Both the position numbers and the translations under genes were made by a program. This document shows, one piece after another, positions 41,314 through 52,610 of a DNA stretch of 64,000 nucleotides. The notes under the pieces are model-generated. The model was not told the origin of the DNA. It did no database searches and worked only from the letters and a program-made list of their open reading frames with translations. The number at the start of each line of letters is the position of its first letter. Position 1 is the stretch's first letter. The DNA is from Palaemon carinicauda (taxonomy: Eukaryota > Arthropoda > Malacostraca > Decapoda > Palaemonidae): the NCBI RefSeq assembly GCF_036898095.1, contig NC_090765.1:34555776-34619775 (forward strand). Direction: 5' to 3'.

Positions 41314-41674
41314 AGTACAAGACCAAGTATATATAAATTCAGCGTAGTCTTTAGCCAAAAAAAAAAATAAGTAAAAAAAAAAATTAAACTAACAATTGGT
41401 CTCAGACTTTTCCATTGGATAGTTAGTAAATTCTAAACAAATTAATTATTTAGTTCATGGTGCTTTAAGGTTTTGGTGAACTTTGTATGAATTAAAACAA
41501 TTAATTCTGTATAAGAAGTGCATATTATTTCCTAATAATTGTATGTATAGAACTTCATATCATTGCTAGATAGTACTTAAAATATTAAGTACAAGTCACA
41601 TTGTTCAAGGAGAAAGCATCACTGAAATTGTAAAAGGATAATTAGTGTTTAATAAAAATATAAATTTCCCTTAC

Positions 41675-42067
41675 CATCTCTCTTTCAAAGCTTTCCTCCT
41701 CTATAGTAGACCTAGAGCGTCCTGGCATTTCTTGGTCTTTCAGAAAGAGTAATTTTTCGTAGTACCATAAGTTGGGCTTATAAATGTCATCTGTGCTGGC
41801 TCCAGATTTGTATGAGGCCTGAACCTTTTTAAATTCTTTTCTAAATGATGCACGTAGAGAATTAATCTTACGTAAACATGATTCACGATCAGCATTAGGG
41901 TCACATTCTTTCAGTTTTTCTACTAATTTGTCTTGAGCAATGTGTTTTGCGTGTTTGTTATAGTAATCTGCCGATTTAATTTTCCACAAACACGGGAAAG
42001 ACTGGTATAGGTCTATAAAGTCACTTAACACTTCTCTTGAATTGGCGCTATCCATCTTCAATTTCAC
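41675..42067 (-). CDS. Harbinger second gene, exon 1 (MADF domain)
   Basis: 131 codons from ATG 42,067 (or MDSANS at 42,055). The MADF/Myb-SANT-like region: FIDLYQSFPCLWKIKSADYY, then CLRKINSLRASFRKEFKKVQ, and KPNLWYYEKLLFLKDQE. It ends GAGATG followed by GTAAGG, phase 0. In Harbinger elements the Myb/MADF protein binds the ends and helps the transposase into the nucleus. It starts about 190 bp inside the right terminal repeat and is transcribed towards the transposase. Confidence 0.85.
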
Positions 42068-42203
42068 TCAACATACAAAAATAATGGAGCCTTCCTCGTG
42101 TTCCCAACAAATTATCACCTGGCTTGAAGCTCCGCCCACAAAATATCAGGAATGACTTGATAGCGTCAAGCCAGCTGCGAGTGGCTCGTTGCACGATGCG
42201 AAA

Positions 42204-42275
42204 GCCCCCATACACTATGAAAACTCGACGCGTTGCATGAAGCGCGATTCGATGCTCGATAGTGTATGGGGGCCT
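42204..42275. repeat. Right-end hairpin of the Harbinger element
   Basis: GCCCCCATACACTAT at 42,204 is the inverted complement of the outer ATAGTGTATGGGGGC at 42,260-42,274. The right end can thus fold by itself with a loop of about 41 nt. The left end has only a degraded counterpart near 38,623 (GGAGGCCACACACTA). Confidence 0.78.
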
Positions 42276-43750
42276 TTAAAGGGGGCGGGTATGCCCTTAG
42301 AAGGGTGGGCCAGCAATCACTTGGCCTTCGATAGCGAGAAACAGTGGAGTGAGCCTGTGAGTGTGAACGTGCTCGGGCTGCGATGGGCCCGGGACGTGGA
42401 CAGATTGTGTGTGAAAGAAAGCAAAGGGATCTGTGAGTTGGGGGAGGGATGGGTGCCCACGAAGCGTAGGGTACTTTCCCTATTAGTCTCCATTTATGAT
42501 CCGATAGGTTTGGTAAGCCCATTATTTGTAAGGGGAAAGCTTTTCCTTCAACAACTATGGGAGGATAATGTAGGTTGGGATGATGTGTTAGGAAAAGAAA
42601 GGGCTAAAGAGGCAAGTGAATTGTTGAATGATTTGAAAGCAGTGAGCGACATCACCTTTCAAAGATCAATAGGAAGAAGAGGCTTACAACTTCACGTGTT
42701 CACCGATGCCAGCAGTAAGGCATATGGAGCAGTGGCATATACTAGGGACGAACGCAATCTGGTAAGTCTGGTAACGAGTAAGACCCGGATCACTCCGAAA
42801 GGGATGAGCAAGCTGACGATCCCTAAGCTAGAGCTACTGGCCTTGTTGTTAGGCAGCAGACTAGCAAGAACGCTCAAGGAACTGATCGAGCCACGGGAAA
42901 TAGTAATGTGGACCGACAGTAAGGTAACGTTGGCATGGGTAGCATCGCCCGATGCCAGGTCTAATAAAAATGTGTTTGTTTCTAACAGAGTGGCGGAAAT
43001 TAATTTTATTCAGCAGGTTTGTAGTTTCAGTCTGAACCATGTCCCTAGTCATCAGAACCCTGCCGATATCCTATCCCGAGGTGCAACGGCTCAACAATTG
43101 CAAGCTAACCCCCTGTGGAGGAACGGTCCAGAATTCCTCAGGACCACGGGAAAGCCTGTTCCTTACGAGGAGGAAGATCTACTACATCAAACTCACGTAG
43201 TAGCGGCGGTGCAGGAGTTGAGGGAGATGTGTCCTACCCCCCCAGGTGAGATTTGGGACATCCTGAAAAGGGAAGTAGGGTTCCAATTCTTGTTAAGAGT
43301 AGCCAGACTAGTTTTAAAGTTTGCTAAGATAGAAAGGCATCCGTTCAGTATTGTTGTACAAATAGAGCAAAAACATTATTTGCCTACTGTTTATGCCTAC
43401 TTAGAGGGCGGAGTCAGACCCCCTCGTGAAGTTGCTAATTTCGTTAGACAATTGAATTTAGTTTTAGTGGATAATCTCATCTGCACCAGGGGACGAGTGT
43501 CCCATGTAGGAGAAACTGATCATTTAATTCTCTTGCCAGCCAAAGGGCATTTAGTTAGGATGCATTTAAATTATTTACATCGGTTACATTTGCATTGTGG
43601 GGTGAATACTCTAATAGGTATCTTTCGACAGAAATGTTGGGTGGCGGGTCTGCGTTCCATTGCGAAGCGAACCGTGCGGCAATGCCCTGAATGCAAGCTG
43701 GCCTTCCAGCCTCTAACGAGACAGCCACCACCACCCCCCCCCCCCCCTGC
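42276..43750 (+). pseudogene. BEL/Pao RT tail, RNase H and integrase zinc domain
   Basis: Resumes RT in the interrupted phase directly after the TTA duplication (KGAGMPLEGWASN). RT thumb and connection follow (NVLGLRWARDVDRLCV, LVSIYDPIGLVSPLFVRGKL). RNase H: LHVFTDASSKAYGAVAY (Asp), TIPKLELLALLLGSRLA (Glu), IVMWTDSKVTLAWVAS (Asp), VPSHQNPADILSRG. The integrase HHCC region is MHLNYLHRLHLHCGVNTL, then RTVRQCPECK. The phase ends soon after a run of 14 C (43,734-43,747), where the integrase core continues one phase over. Confidence 0.9.
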
Positions 43751-44982
43751 CAAAGGAAAGGATCACCCTCACAAAACCCTTCACGGCGGTCGGAGTGGAC
43801 CACACAGCAGCAATTAACACTGAGACACGGCCAGGATATATACTAATCATAACCTGCATGGCTAGCAGAGCCGTGTACCTTGACTTCTGTCCCTCTTTGG
43901 AAGCAGAAGAATTCGTGTTGGCACTTAGACGGTTTAGTGCCACCCACGGTGCCCCACAGCTCATCATGTCCGATAACCATCAAACCTTCAAGGCTGCCAG
44001 CCACCTCCTGCAGGGACTTTATGAAGAGGATGAAGTCCAGCAGTTCCTGAGGAAAACTGGCATAAAGTGGCGGTTTCAGACGCCCCGTGCACCTTGGAAA
44101 GGTGGGTTCTTCGAGCGTTTGATAGGAGTAACGAAACGGACCCTCCAGATAGCCCTCGGAAAGAAGTACCTGCCAGACTCCCACGTGCTAACCCTCGTGA
44201 AAGAAGCAGAAGCAGTGGTGAATAATCGACCGCTTATGTACAGCGGTGACGAGCGCGAGGATGAAGTCCTCACCCCCTCCCATTTGATAAGAGGACACCA
44301 AGTCCACCTCATGGCACCAATCTTACCGGACGACCATCTCAACGCAACCTTCACCTCTCGGAAGCTACGTGATCGTTACGTAAGATTGACAGATTCACTC
44401 AAAGCTTTTAGGGAACGCTGGAGAAGGGAGTACTTGAGTGCCTTGAGAGCCCGGCACGTCTGTCGGCCCGGGGAACCCTCCAAGCTGCACCCCGGAGACA
44501 TCGTGCTAGTTAAGCAGGAGAATAAGAAAAGAGCGACTTGGCCTCTGGGACGTGTCGTGGAGACGTATCCTGACGACGACGGAGTCGTACGTTCGGTTAA
44601 AGTGTTGTTTGAGGGTGTCGAATCGCTGAGAGCTGTCAGCCACCTGGTTCCCCTAGAAATAGCCCCCTCTGAGGATGACCATGAAGGAGATGACGGAGAA
44701 GAGGGCGCGTACAGTTCGACAGCCGGAATGCCAGGGATAGCGGAGACGTCTAGGAACGACCAGGGTATGGCAACAGCTACGACAACTCAACAACCAGCCA
44801 CAGGAACGGACGACAACGACGAGAAAGGTGAGAACTATGCAGTTAGTGAAAGAAGTGAAAATGAAAATGAAACTGAATCAGAGCAGACGAACGCACAAAG
44901 ACGTTCTGCACGCCCATTGAGAAGGGCTGCCGCGAAACAGCGAGAACTAATGGACTGTCTGCTGAAAGGTGACGATATATAA
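43741..44982 (+). pseudogene. BEL/Pao integrase core and C-terminus
   Basis: The catalytic core: FTAVGVDHTAAI with the first Asp, LIMSDNHQTFKAA with the second Asp, RAPWKGGFFERLIGVTKRTL with the Glu. VVNNRPLMYSGDEREDEVLT and the usual LTPSHLIRG follow, then a GDIVLVKQENKKRATWPLG chromodomain-like or SH3-like stretch. The last 110 residues are acidic and low-complexity, ending RRSARPLRRAAAKQRELMDC. It is out of phase with the upstream Pol because of the C14 run, either a real indel or a homopolymer error. Role: joining cDNA ends to host DNA. Confidence 0.88.
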
Positions 44983-45229
44983 AAAGTAGCTGTAAACAGT
45001 AAGTGAAAAGGGGGTGTGTCCTATCTGGAAGGTAGGGAGGGTGGAGTTTGTGAGGTGTGCGTGAATCTGCGGAGGTTGGAAGTGCGTAGGGGTGGAGAAC
45101 GGGGACGGGATGGTCTCTCGTGCGTACAGACCGAGCGTTGCACAGAACCAACCCCTCCCTCTTGTACTCCATTAAGCAACAGCCTGCATGTAGCAGCGCT
45201 ATAGAAGTCTCGATTATTGTGAGTTGAGA

Positions 45230-45690
45230 CAGACAGAATTTGAATTGTCATGTATGCATTTCTGCCATTTTCTGATTGTCTTAGGCCCATTGCCTAATTG
45301 CCTTTGAACTTGAATTGTTATGTATGCATTTCTGCCATTTCTGAATATTTTAGGCCCATTGCCTAATTGCCTTTGCATTTGAATTGTGTGCATTTCCATT
45401 GCCATTTTCCGTTTGATTTAGGCCCATTGCCTAATTGCCTTTGCATTTGAATTGTGTGCATTTCCATTGCCATTTTCTGTTTGATTTAGGCCCATTGCCT
45501 AATTGCCTTTGCATTTGAACTGTAATGTATGCATTTCCATTGCCATTTTCTGTTTGTTTTAGGCCCATTGCCTAATTGCTTGCCATTTGAATTCTGTAAA
45601 ATGTGTGTACATTATCACTTATTTCTGCTGTTCCTTATGTGTATTATACATGAGTGAATAGAATTGCTAGGCCCATTGCCTAATTTGAAC
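45230..45690. repeat. Tandem repeat of about 60-70 bp downstream of BEL/Pao integrase
   Basis: Five to six units centred on TAGGCCCATTGCCTAATTGC, separated by GTATGCATTTCTGCCATTTT-like sequence. Each unit carries TAGGC...GCCTA, which can form a small stem. It lies between the pol stop and the polypurine tract; there is no env gene in this space. Confidence 0.85.
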
Positions 45691-45875
45691 TATTGTATGA
45701 CTGTATATTATTGTGTTTATTACCCCGGGGTAACATTGCTGTTGTATATTGTGCGTACTCTGTTCGAGTCGTTGCGGAGCGCTACGCAGCGAGCCTAACA
45801 GAGTCTCGGAGTAAGTCACTCCCCTCACCCCGAGTCTAGCTCCTTCCAAATGACCGACGTTTCATCGCTCCTTAT

Positions 45876-45891
45876 TTTGGGGCGTGGCGGA
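45876..45891 (+). promoter_or_regulatory. Polypurine-like tract before 3' LTR
   Basis: TTTTGGGGCGTGGCGGA ends directly at the 3' LTR. It is purine-rich but not pure; it is the only candidate for second-strand priming at this site. Confidence 0.55.
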
Positions 45892-46677
45892 TGTCGGGAA
45901 TTTCGACCTGATCAATCCAAATTCCCGCCATTTGACTCCGCCTACGACTACGTCAAATTGGAGGGAGAGGAGAAACTAGCGGGCGAATGAATGTAGTTCC
46001 AGACGGGAACGTTTAGAACCAAAAAGAGAAACCGCCTGGTAGGAAGGCGCTGAGACTAATGAAATCAATTGCTAGTAATTTAAGATTAGGAAAAATAACG
46101 TCATTCTATTGTAACATGATAAAAAAATCCAATCTAGAAATTTAGGTTCAGGACAAATCGTGCCAAAAAAGTGACGTCGGAAGTTGCAAGGCTTGCTCGC
46201 CCTCTTTGATCCGATGTCCCCAATCACAGTAAGTCCTATCTAATTGTTCTCTCTCCCCACGCCTATTGTACCCAGGTCGGTTTCCGTGTAGGTCTTGATA
46301 GAGTTGTTGTAAAGTTTTTATCTGTTAATATTTTGTCGATCCTTGTGCCAGGGGATCAGTGATATTGTGTAAAGCACGTCTAAGGGTCTCGATAAGGGTT
46401 TTATCGAGATAGCTTTATAAATGTTCAATTAATTTTGTTGATATCTTGAGTCTGAAGTGGACATAGTTTTTTTTCGGTCACATGTTCTCGTATGTCAAGT
46501 AAAGGTTAATTTTTCATGTTTCTTTCGTATTAGATTATTATTTTTATAATAAAACTCTTTAAAATATAGCCATATTCTAATTACTCCCCCGATGGTTTTG
46601 AGTAGTTTGTCCCTAAGACATTGTGATCTGCCCAGTACATCGGGCTATTTTGTATAAACCGGTGAAAATTCGCCACA
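45892..46677 (+). repeat. BEL/Pao 3' LTR
   Basis: 786 bp, the same length as the 5' LTR, with about six substitutions, for example ATCCAAATT for ATCGAAATT at the start. It is followed by AGTAA, matching the five bases before the 5' LTR. Confidence 0.95.
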
Positions 46678-47158
46678 AGTAACAACATTGAATTAGATTT
46701 TTCATATATAAACTATGAAAACTTCAAAGTAAATAACAACAGGAAGAGAATTGGCGTGCCCGAGTGTACCCTGAAGCAAGAGAACTCTGATCCAAGACAG
46801 TGGAAGGCCATGGTACAGAGGCTATGGTACTACCCAAGACTAGAGAACAATGGTTTGATTTTGGAGTGTCCTTCTCATAGAAAAACTGCCCACCATAGCT
46901 AAAGAGTCTTGTTTATCCTTACCAAGAGGAAAGTAGCCACTGAACAACTAAAGTGCAGTAGTTGACCCCTTGAGCAAAGAATTGTTTGGTAATATCACTG
47001 TTGCCAGGTGCATGTAAGGACAAAGGCAGTGGAAAGAATAAACCAGACTATTCGGTGTATGTGTAGGCAAAGAAGAGAAAATAATTGCCGTAACCAGAGA
47101 GAGGGAGGTAATGTAGTAATGTCTGGCCAGTCAAAGAACCCAATAACTAGGTAGTAGC
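46678..47158 (+). repeat. Dispersed repeat copy A, right part
   Basis: Continues the repeat interrupted by BEL/Pao. GTGCCCGAGTGTACCCTGAA, then GCCATGGTACAGAGGCTATG and GACTATTCGGTGTATGTGTA are shared with copies B (inverted) and C (near 62,130-62,450). Non-coding. Confidence 0.83.
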
Positions 47159-47797
47159 AGGTTGGCCAGGGCACCAGCCACCCGTTCAGATACTACCGCT
47201 AGAGAGTTATGGGGTCCTTTGACTGATCAGACAGTACTACATTGGATACTTCTCTCTGGTTACGGCTCACTTTCCCATTGCCTACACATACACAGAATAG
47301 TCTGACCTGTTCTTTACACATTCACCTATATCCTCATGCACCTGACAACACTGAAATTACCAAACGATTCTTCTTCCCTCAAGGGGTTAACTACTGCATT
47401 GTGATTGTTCAGTGGCCACTTTCCTCTTGGTAAGGGTAGAAGAGACTCTTTAGCTTTGGTAAGCAGCTCTTCTCAGAGAAGGATTCTTCAAAATCAAAAA
47501 AATCAAACCATTGTTCTCTAGTCTTGGCTAGTGCCATAGCCTTTGTACCATGGTCTTCCACAGTCTTGTCTTGGGTTAGAGTTCTCTAGCTTGAGGGTAC
47601 ACTCGGGCACACTATTCTATCTAATTTTTCTTGTTTTGTTAGTTTTTATAATTTATATAGGAAATATTTATCTTAATGTTACTGTTCTTACAATATTTCA
47701 ATTTTCCTTGTTTCCTTTCCCCACTGGGCTATTTTCCCTGTTGGGGCCCCTTGGCTTATAGCCTCCTGCTTTTCCAACTAGGGTTGTACCTTAGCAA

Positions 47798-47830
<33 letters not shown>
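47159..47830 (-). repeat. Dispersed repeat copy B, inverted
   Basis: Complement of copies A and C over about 640 bp, ending in (TAA)n at 47,799-47,830. With copy A it forms a tail-to-tail inverted pair whose centre is near 47,158. The unit's end block GGTGGCTGGTGCCCTGGCCA is present at its left. Confidence 0.83.
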
Positions 47831-48116
47831 GTGGTGTGGTAGTATCTCAACGGGGTGGTTGGTGCCCTGGCCAACCTAGTACCTATCCACTCCCATTTTT
47901 CTACTGTCCATATTAAGATTCATTGTTCCGTCTTACAAGATTCCATTTGCTTTCATGGTCCTATTTACTCACGTAAATCCTTTATCCTTTGCATACACTC
48001 ATATTCTTAATTCAGTGGTTAATCATTTTGCCTTACCGATGAGATACCGTAAATGGATCCTAAATTATCATTGGCATATTATTAGTAGCAGTAACCAAGG
48101 CACAACCCTAGACGAC
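47831..48116. other. Spacer with a fragment of the dispersed-repeat end
   Basis: GGTTGGTGCCCTGGCCAACC at about 47,850-47,875 repeats the end block of copy B. The rest has no recognised feature. Confidence 0.5.
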
Positions 48117-48427
<311 letters not shown>

Positions 48428-48648
48428 TATGTGTAGCCTACATTATATATAAGATAGTGAGGTGAAGAGCCAGAGAAAACATTATATCAGAGTAGTGCCC
48501 AAGGCCGTCGATAATCAATATCTTGCTTGAATCCGGAGCTAATAAATAAGGTATGCTGACATTTCGTCCACATTCTATCACTGTGGCAAAGGGACATCAC
48601 ATTCCTGCGTCCCATATTTTCTCGAGAATTTATATAGTAGGCCTATTC

Positions 48649-48650
<2 letters not shown>

Positions 48651-48741
<91 letters not shown>
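48651..48741. repeat. (CT)n microsatellite
   Basis: About 45 uninterrupted CT units. Confidence 0.97.
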
Positions 48742-48745
<4 letters not shown>

Positions 48746-48910
48746 ATAATATGACGCCCTTCCAAATTTCAAAGAAAGAATAGAACGGTCAAGGACCAGG
48801 AGTGAGTGCACCGCAGTGCAAGAGGAAGCTAGAGCCGGCCTTGTGGTCGAGCCACTTTGCTTTGTGTATCCGTAACACAAGTCAAGCACCTCATCGTTAC
48901 ATATTATATT

Positions 48911-48921
48911 ACACCCACGCA

Positions 48922-48982
<61 letters not shown>

Positions 48983-49059
48983 TCGAGTGACTGCTTGAAA
49001 GTTATTTATTGATGGTTAACCATTAATATATTGGGATGGAAAATAGTAATAGATTAAAG

Positions 49060-49134
<75 letters not shown>

Positions 49135-49208
49135 TCAAGTAAGTCCTTGAAAGTTATTTAATGATGGTTAACCATTAATAAATTGGGATGAAAAATAATA
49201 AATTAAAG

Positions 49209-49287
<79 letters not shown>
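48911..49287. repeat. (CA)n followed by a duplicated unit ending in (GA)n
   Basis: (CA)n at 48,921-48,980. Then two related units of about 150 bp (48,981-49,131 and 49,132-49,287), each with CTTGAAAGTTATTTA, GATGGTTAACCATTAATA and a terminal (GA)n of about 70 bp. The duplication copied the microsatellite with its flank. Confidence 0.9.
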
Positions 49288-50490
<1,203 letters not shown>

Positions 50491-50523
50491 CTTTACTAAT
50501 ATATGACATTGACAAGTATCTCA

Positions 50524-50609
<86 letters not shown>

Positions 50610-50938
50610 TGTGTGTGTGTAAGCTTATGTATGCCCAGTGTGTATGTGTTATCTATGGCCGGTATTGAGTGTGTATATATTTTACCCATACACGTGTGTG
50701 TATTTGATTGCTTTGTTCTGAGGCATGATTTCTGGTAGAATAATCATTGCAGTATCATTAGTAAGGTCTAGTGTCCTCTTTTTAATACTGCAATGATTAT
50801 TCTACCAGAAATCATGCTTCAGAATAAAGCAATTAAATACACACATGTGTATGGGTAAAATATATACATGCTCAATACCGGCCATAGATAAAACATACAC
50901 CTAGGACATATATAAGCTTACACACACACACAAATCTG

Positions 50939-51037
<99 letters not shown>

Positions 51038-51073
51038 GCCTGAGGTACTTGTCAATGCCATATATTAGTAAAG
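50491..51073. repeat. Long palindrome (foldback) with (TA)n in both arms
   Basis: The left arm (50,491-50,755) starts CTTTACTAATATATG and the right arm (50,785-51,073) ends CATATATTAGTAAAG. The arms match through AAGCTTA/TAAGCTT, GGCCGGTATTGAG and GAATAATCATTGCAGTAT. The loop is about 29 nt. Each arm holds a (TA)n array of about 80-95 bp. Non-coding. Confidence 0.9.
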
Positions 51074-51835
51074 GGATTAACCGGTGATGAGGTGTGGAAC
51101 AGAGGTAGATGGAGAAAGCTGACCAGAAGCATCGACCCCACATAGAAGTGGGAAGAGATGTAGACAAAGAAGAAGTAGAAGAAGTATCCATATCTAACCT
51201 CCATGGAGTCAGCCCATAACAACAGTTAGGATTTAGTCCCCCTTCGTTCTTACCTATTCGTTTTCTGTGGAAGTTCCATTTTCTAAGTAAGTTCACCCTT
51301 ATGTTTTCTCTTTGTAAACAAGCTCACGTGTTTACCATATGACAAGGAAAGTGCTTTTCTTGCATTGGGTAAAGATTAGCGAATGATCATCAACATTTTT
51401 TTCTATCTTATGAAAGTTTTAGAATATCAATTGTAATGTAAAAAATATCAATTTCACTTATAATTTTCAAATTAAAGATGGCAAACTAATCTTTCGAGAA
51501 CTATCGATGACCGTGGACACATCGTAAATAGAAAGGTTTTCATAAAAACAAGAACTTATTTTCATATTATCCTACTATTTAATAAGGTTATTGCTGTTTT
51601 TCACTATTGGCAATATCAATAATGTAATACTTATCGTTTATCAAAAATAAATTTCAATTCCGAATCAACTTCTTTTCCGTTCAAAATAAGTTTGCAAATA
51701 ATCGATTTAAAATCAAAATTTTCAATAATAACATATCTAAGTTAAAGTCAAGCGATTTATCTGGATAACTGACATCCACTACATGTGCATGGAATAAGTT
51801 TTCTATAACATTTGCATTTTTTTTTTTTAAATACA
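51074..51835. other. AT-rich spacer without a gene
   Basis: No supported gene or repeat beyond A/T tracts. Confidence 0.5.
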
Positions 51836-51843
51836 GATCATTT

Positions 51844-52602
51844 GGTGCTACTATAGCGTGAGGTCTACCACACTATAGCGTGAGGTCTACCTCCCGTTAG
51901 CACTATAGCGTGAGGTCTACCTCCCGTTAGCACTATAGCGTGAGGTCTACCGCTGAATTATTCGTCCCTCATAGATAAGACACATATCATACATTTGTTT
52001 AAGCAATAAACACTCAATTTAAACATATTTTAGAAATGTCTTAAAATGATAATTTGAATTACAATGAAAAAAAAATAATAAAGGTAAAAATAAATGTTAT
52101 CATATATTTCCATATTTATTCTAGCGATACAAAACAATAAACACTTAATTCAAACATATCTTAGAAATGACTTTAATAGATAATTGGATTTCTAATTACA
52201 TTAAAAAATGAATAAAGGTAAAAATAAACATGTTATCATATATTTCCATACATTTATCCTAGCGGTACACACTTCGTACATCTTCTAAGAAAGACAAATA
52301 GATCATTGGAATTTTTTCTCATCACCTTCCAGCAAAAATAAAGATGAGACTGGAACATCTGACGACCAACACCTAGCATTAATCTCTTCAGAATCATCGT
52401 TTTAGCGTCCAACCACGATCGCTCAATTGCCTGTGTGTGTGCTCCTGTCGCTGGATCCCCATAATATTGCTGGTGATTCACTGTAGATTGCTGGTACCCC
52501 ATGGCATTTAGGTTGCGAAGGTCCAAGCTTGTCGATTGGTAGACCTCACCCTCCGCCTGGGTAGGCGACATATGGCGGTAGACCTCACGCTATAGTAGCA
52601 CC
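51844..52602. mobile_element. Merlin-type DNA transposon, internally deleted
   Basis: 759 bp with 26-bp perfect terminal inverted repeats beginning GGTGCTACTATAGCGTGAGG. It is flanked by an 8-bp duplication GATCATTT (51,836-51,843 and 52,603-52,610). A minus-strand frame (52,254-52,571) matches the C-terminal part of ISXO2/IS1016-like transposases. The 8-bp duplication plus that transposase type define Merlin. The left side has extra copies of the terminal motif (51,870-51,950), and about 125 bp of the interior is duplicated (51,995-52,125 and 52,130-52,265). Confidence 0.87.
52254..52571 (-). pseudogene. Merlin (ISXO2-like) transposase fragment
   Basis: The residues VNHQQYYGDPATGAHTQAIE, then RSWLDAKTMILKRLMLGVGR, FQSHLYFCWKVMRKN and DLFVFLRRC are typical of the end of ISXO2-like DDE transposases: the H-T-Q-x-I-E-R-x-W block holds the catalytic Glu, and the following W or F-rich helix closes the domain. 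The N-terminal zinc ribbon and the two catalytic Asp residues are missing, removed by internal deletion. Translation from the first Met would start inside the terminal repeat, so this is not a working start. Confidence 0.82.
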
Positions 52603-52610
52603 GATCATTT

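Larger units (their letters stand above)
38550..42275 (+). mobile_element. PIF/Harbinger DNA transposon inserted in BEL/Pao pol
   Basis: 3,726 bp. Terminal inverted repeats of about 36 bp start AGGCCCCCATACACTA and continue CGAGCATCGAATCGCG, with one mismatch noted. The flanking TTA (38,547-38,549 and 42,276-42,278) is the target duplication typical of the superfamily (TWA). Two genes are recognised: a DDE transposase on plus and a MADF-domain protein on minus. Both appear open once introns are removed, so this copy may be intact. Confidence 0.93.
34960..46677 (+). mobile_element. BEL/Pao LTR retrotransposon, nearly complete
   Basis: Two 786-bp LTRs (34,960-35,745 and 45,892-46,677) begin TGTCGGG and end GCCACA, differ at about six positions, and are flanked by the 5-bp duplication AGTAA. 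A primer-binding site, Gag and Pol (protease, RT, RNase H, integrase, in that order) are present. Pol contains a PIF/Harbinger insertion (38,550-42,275), one in-frame stop and a homopolymer frameshift. Without the Harbinger insert and its extra target copy the element would be about 8.0 kb. About 0.8% LTR divergence points to a recent insertion; an age needs a local mutation rate. Confidence 0.95.

Noticed and set aside
44983..45891. Possible env-like gene in BEL/Pao
   Set aside because: Only short frames in both strands and a tandem repeat; no signal peptide or membrane segment.
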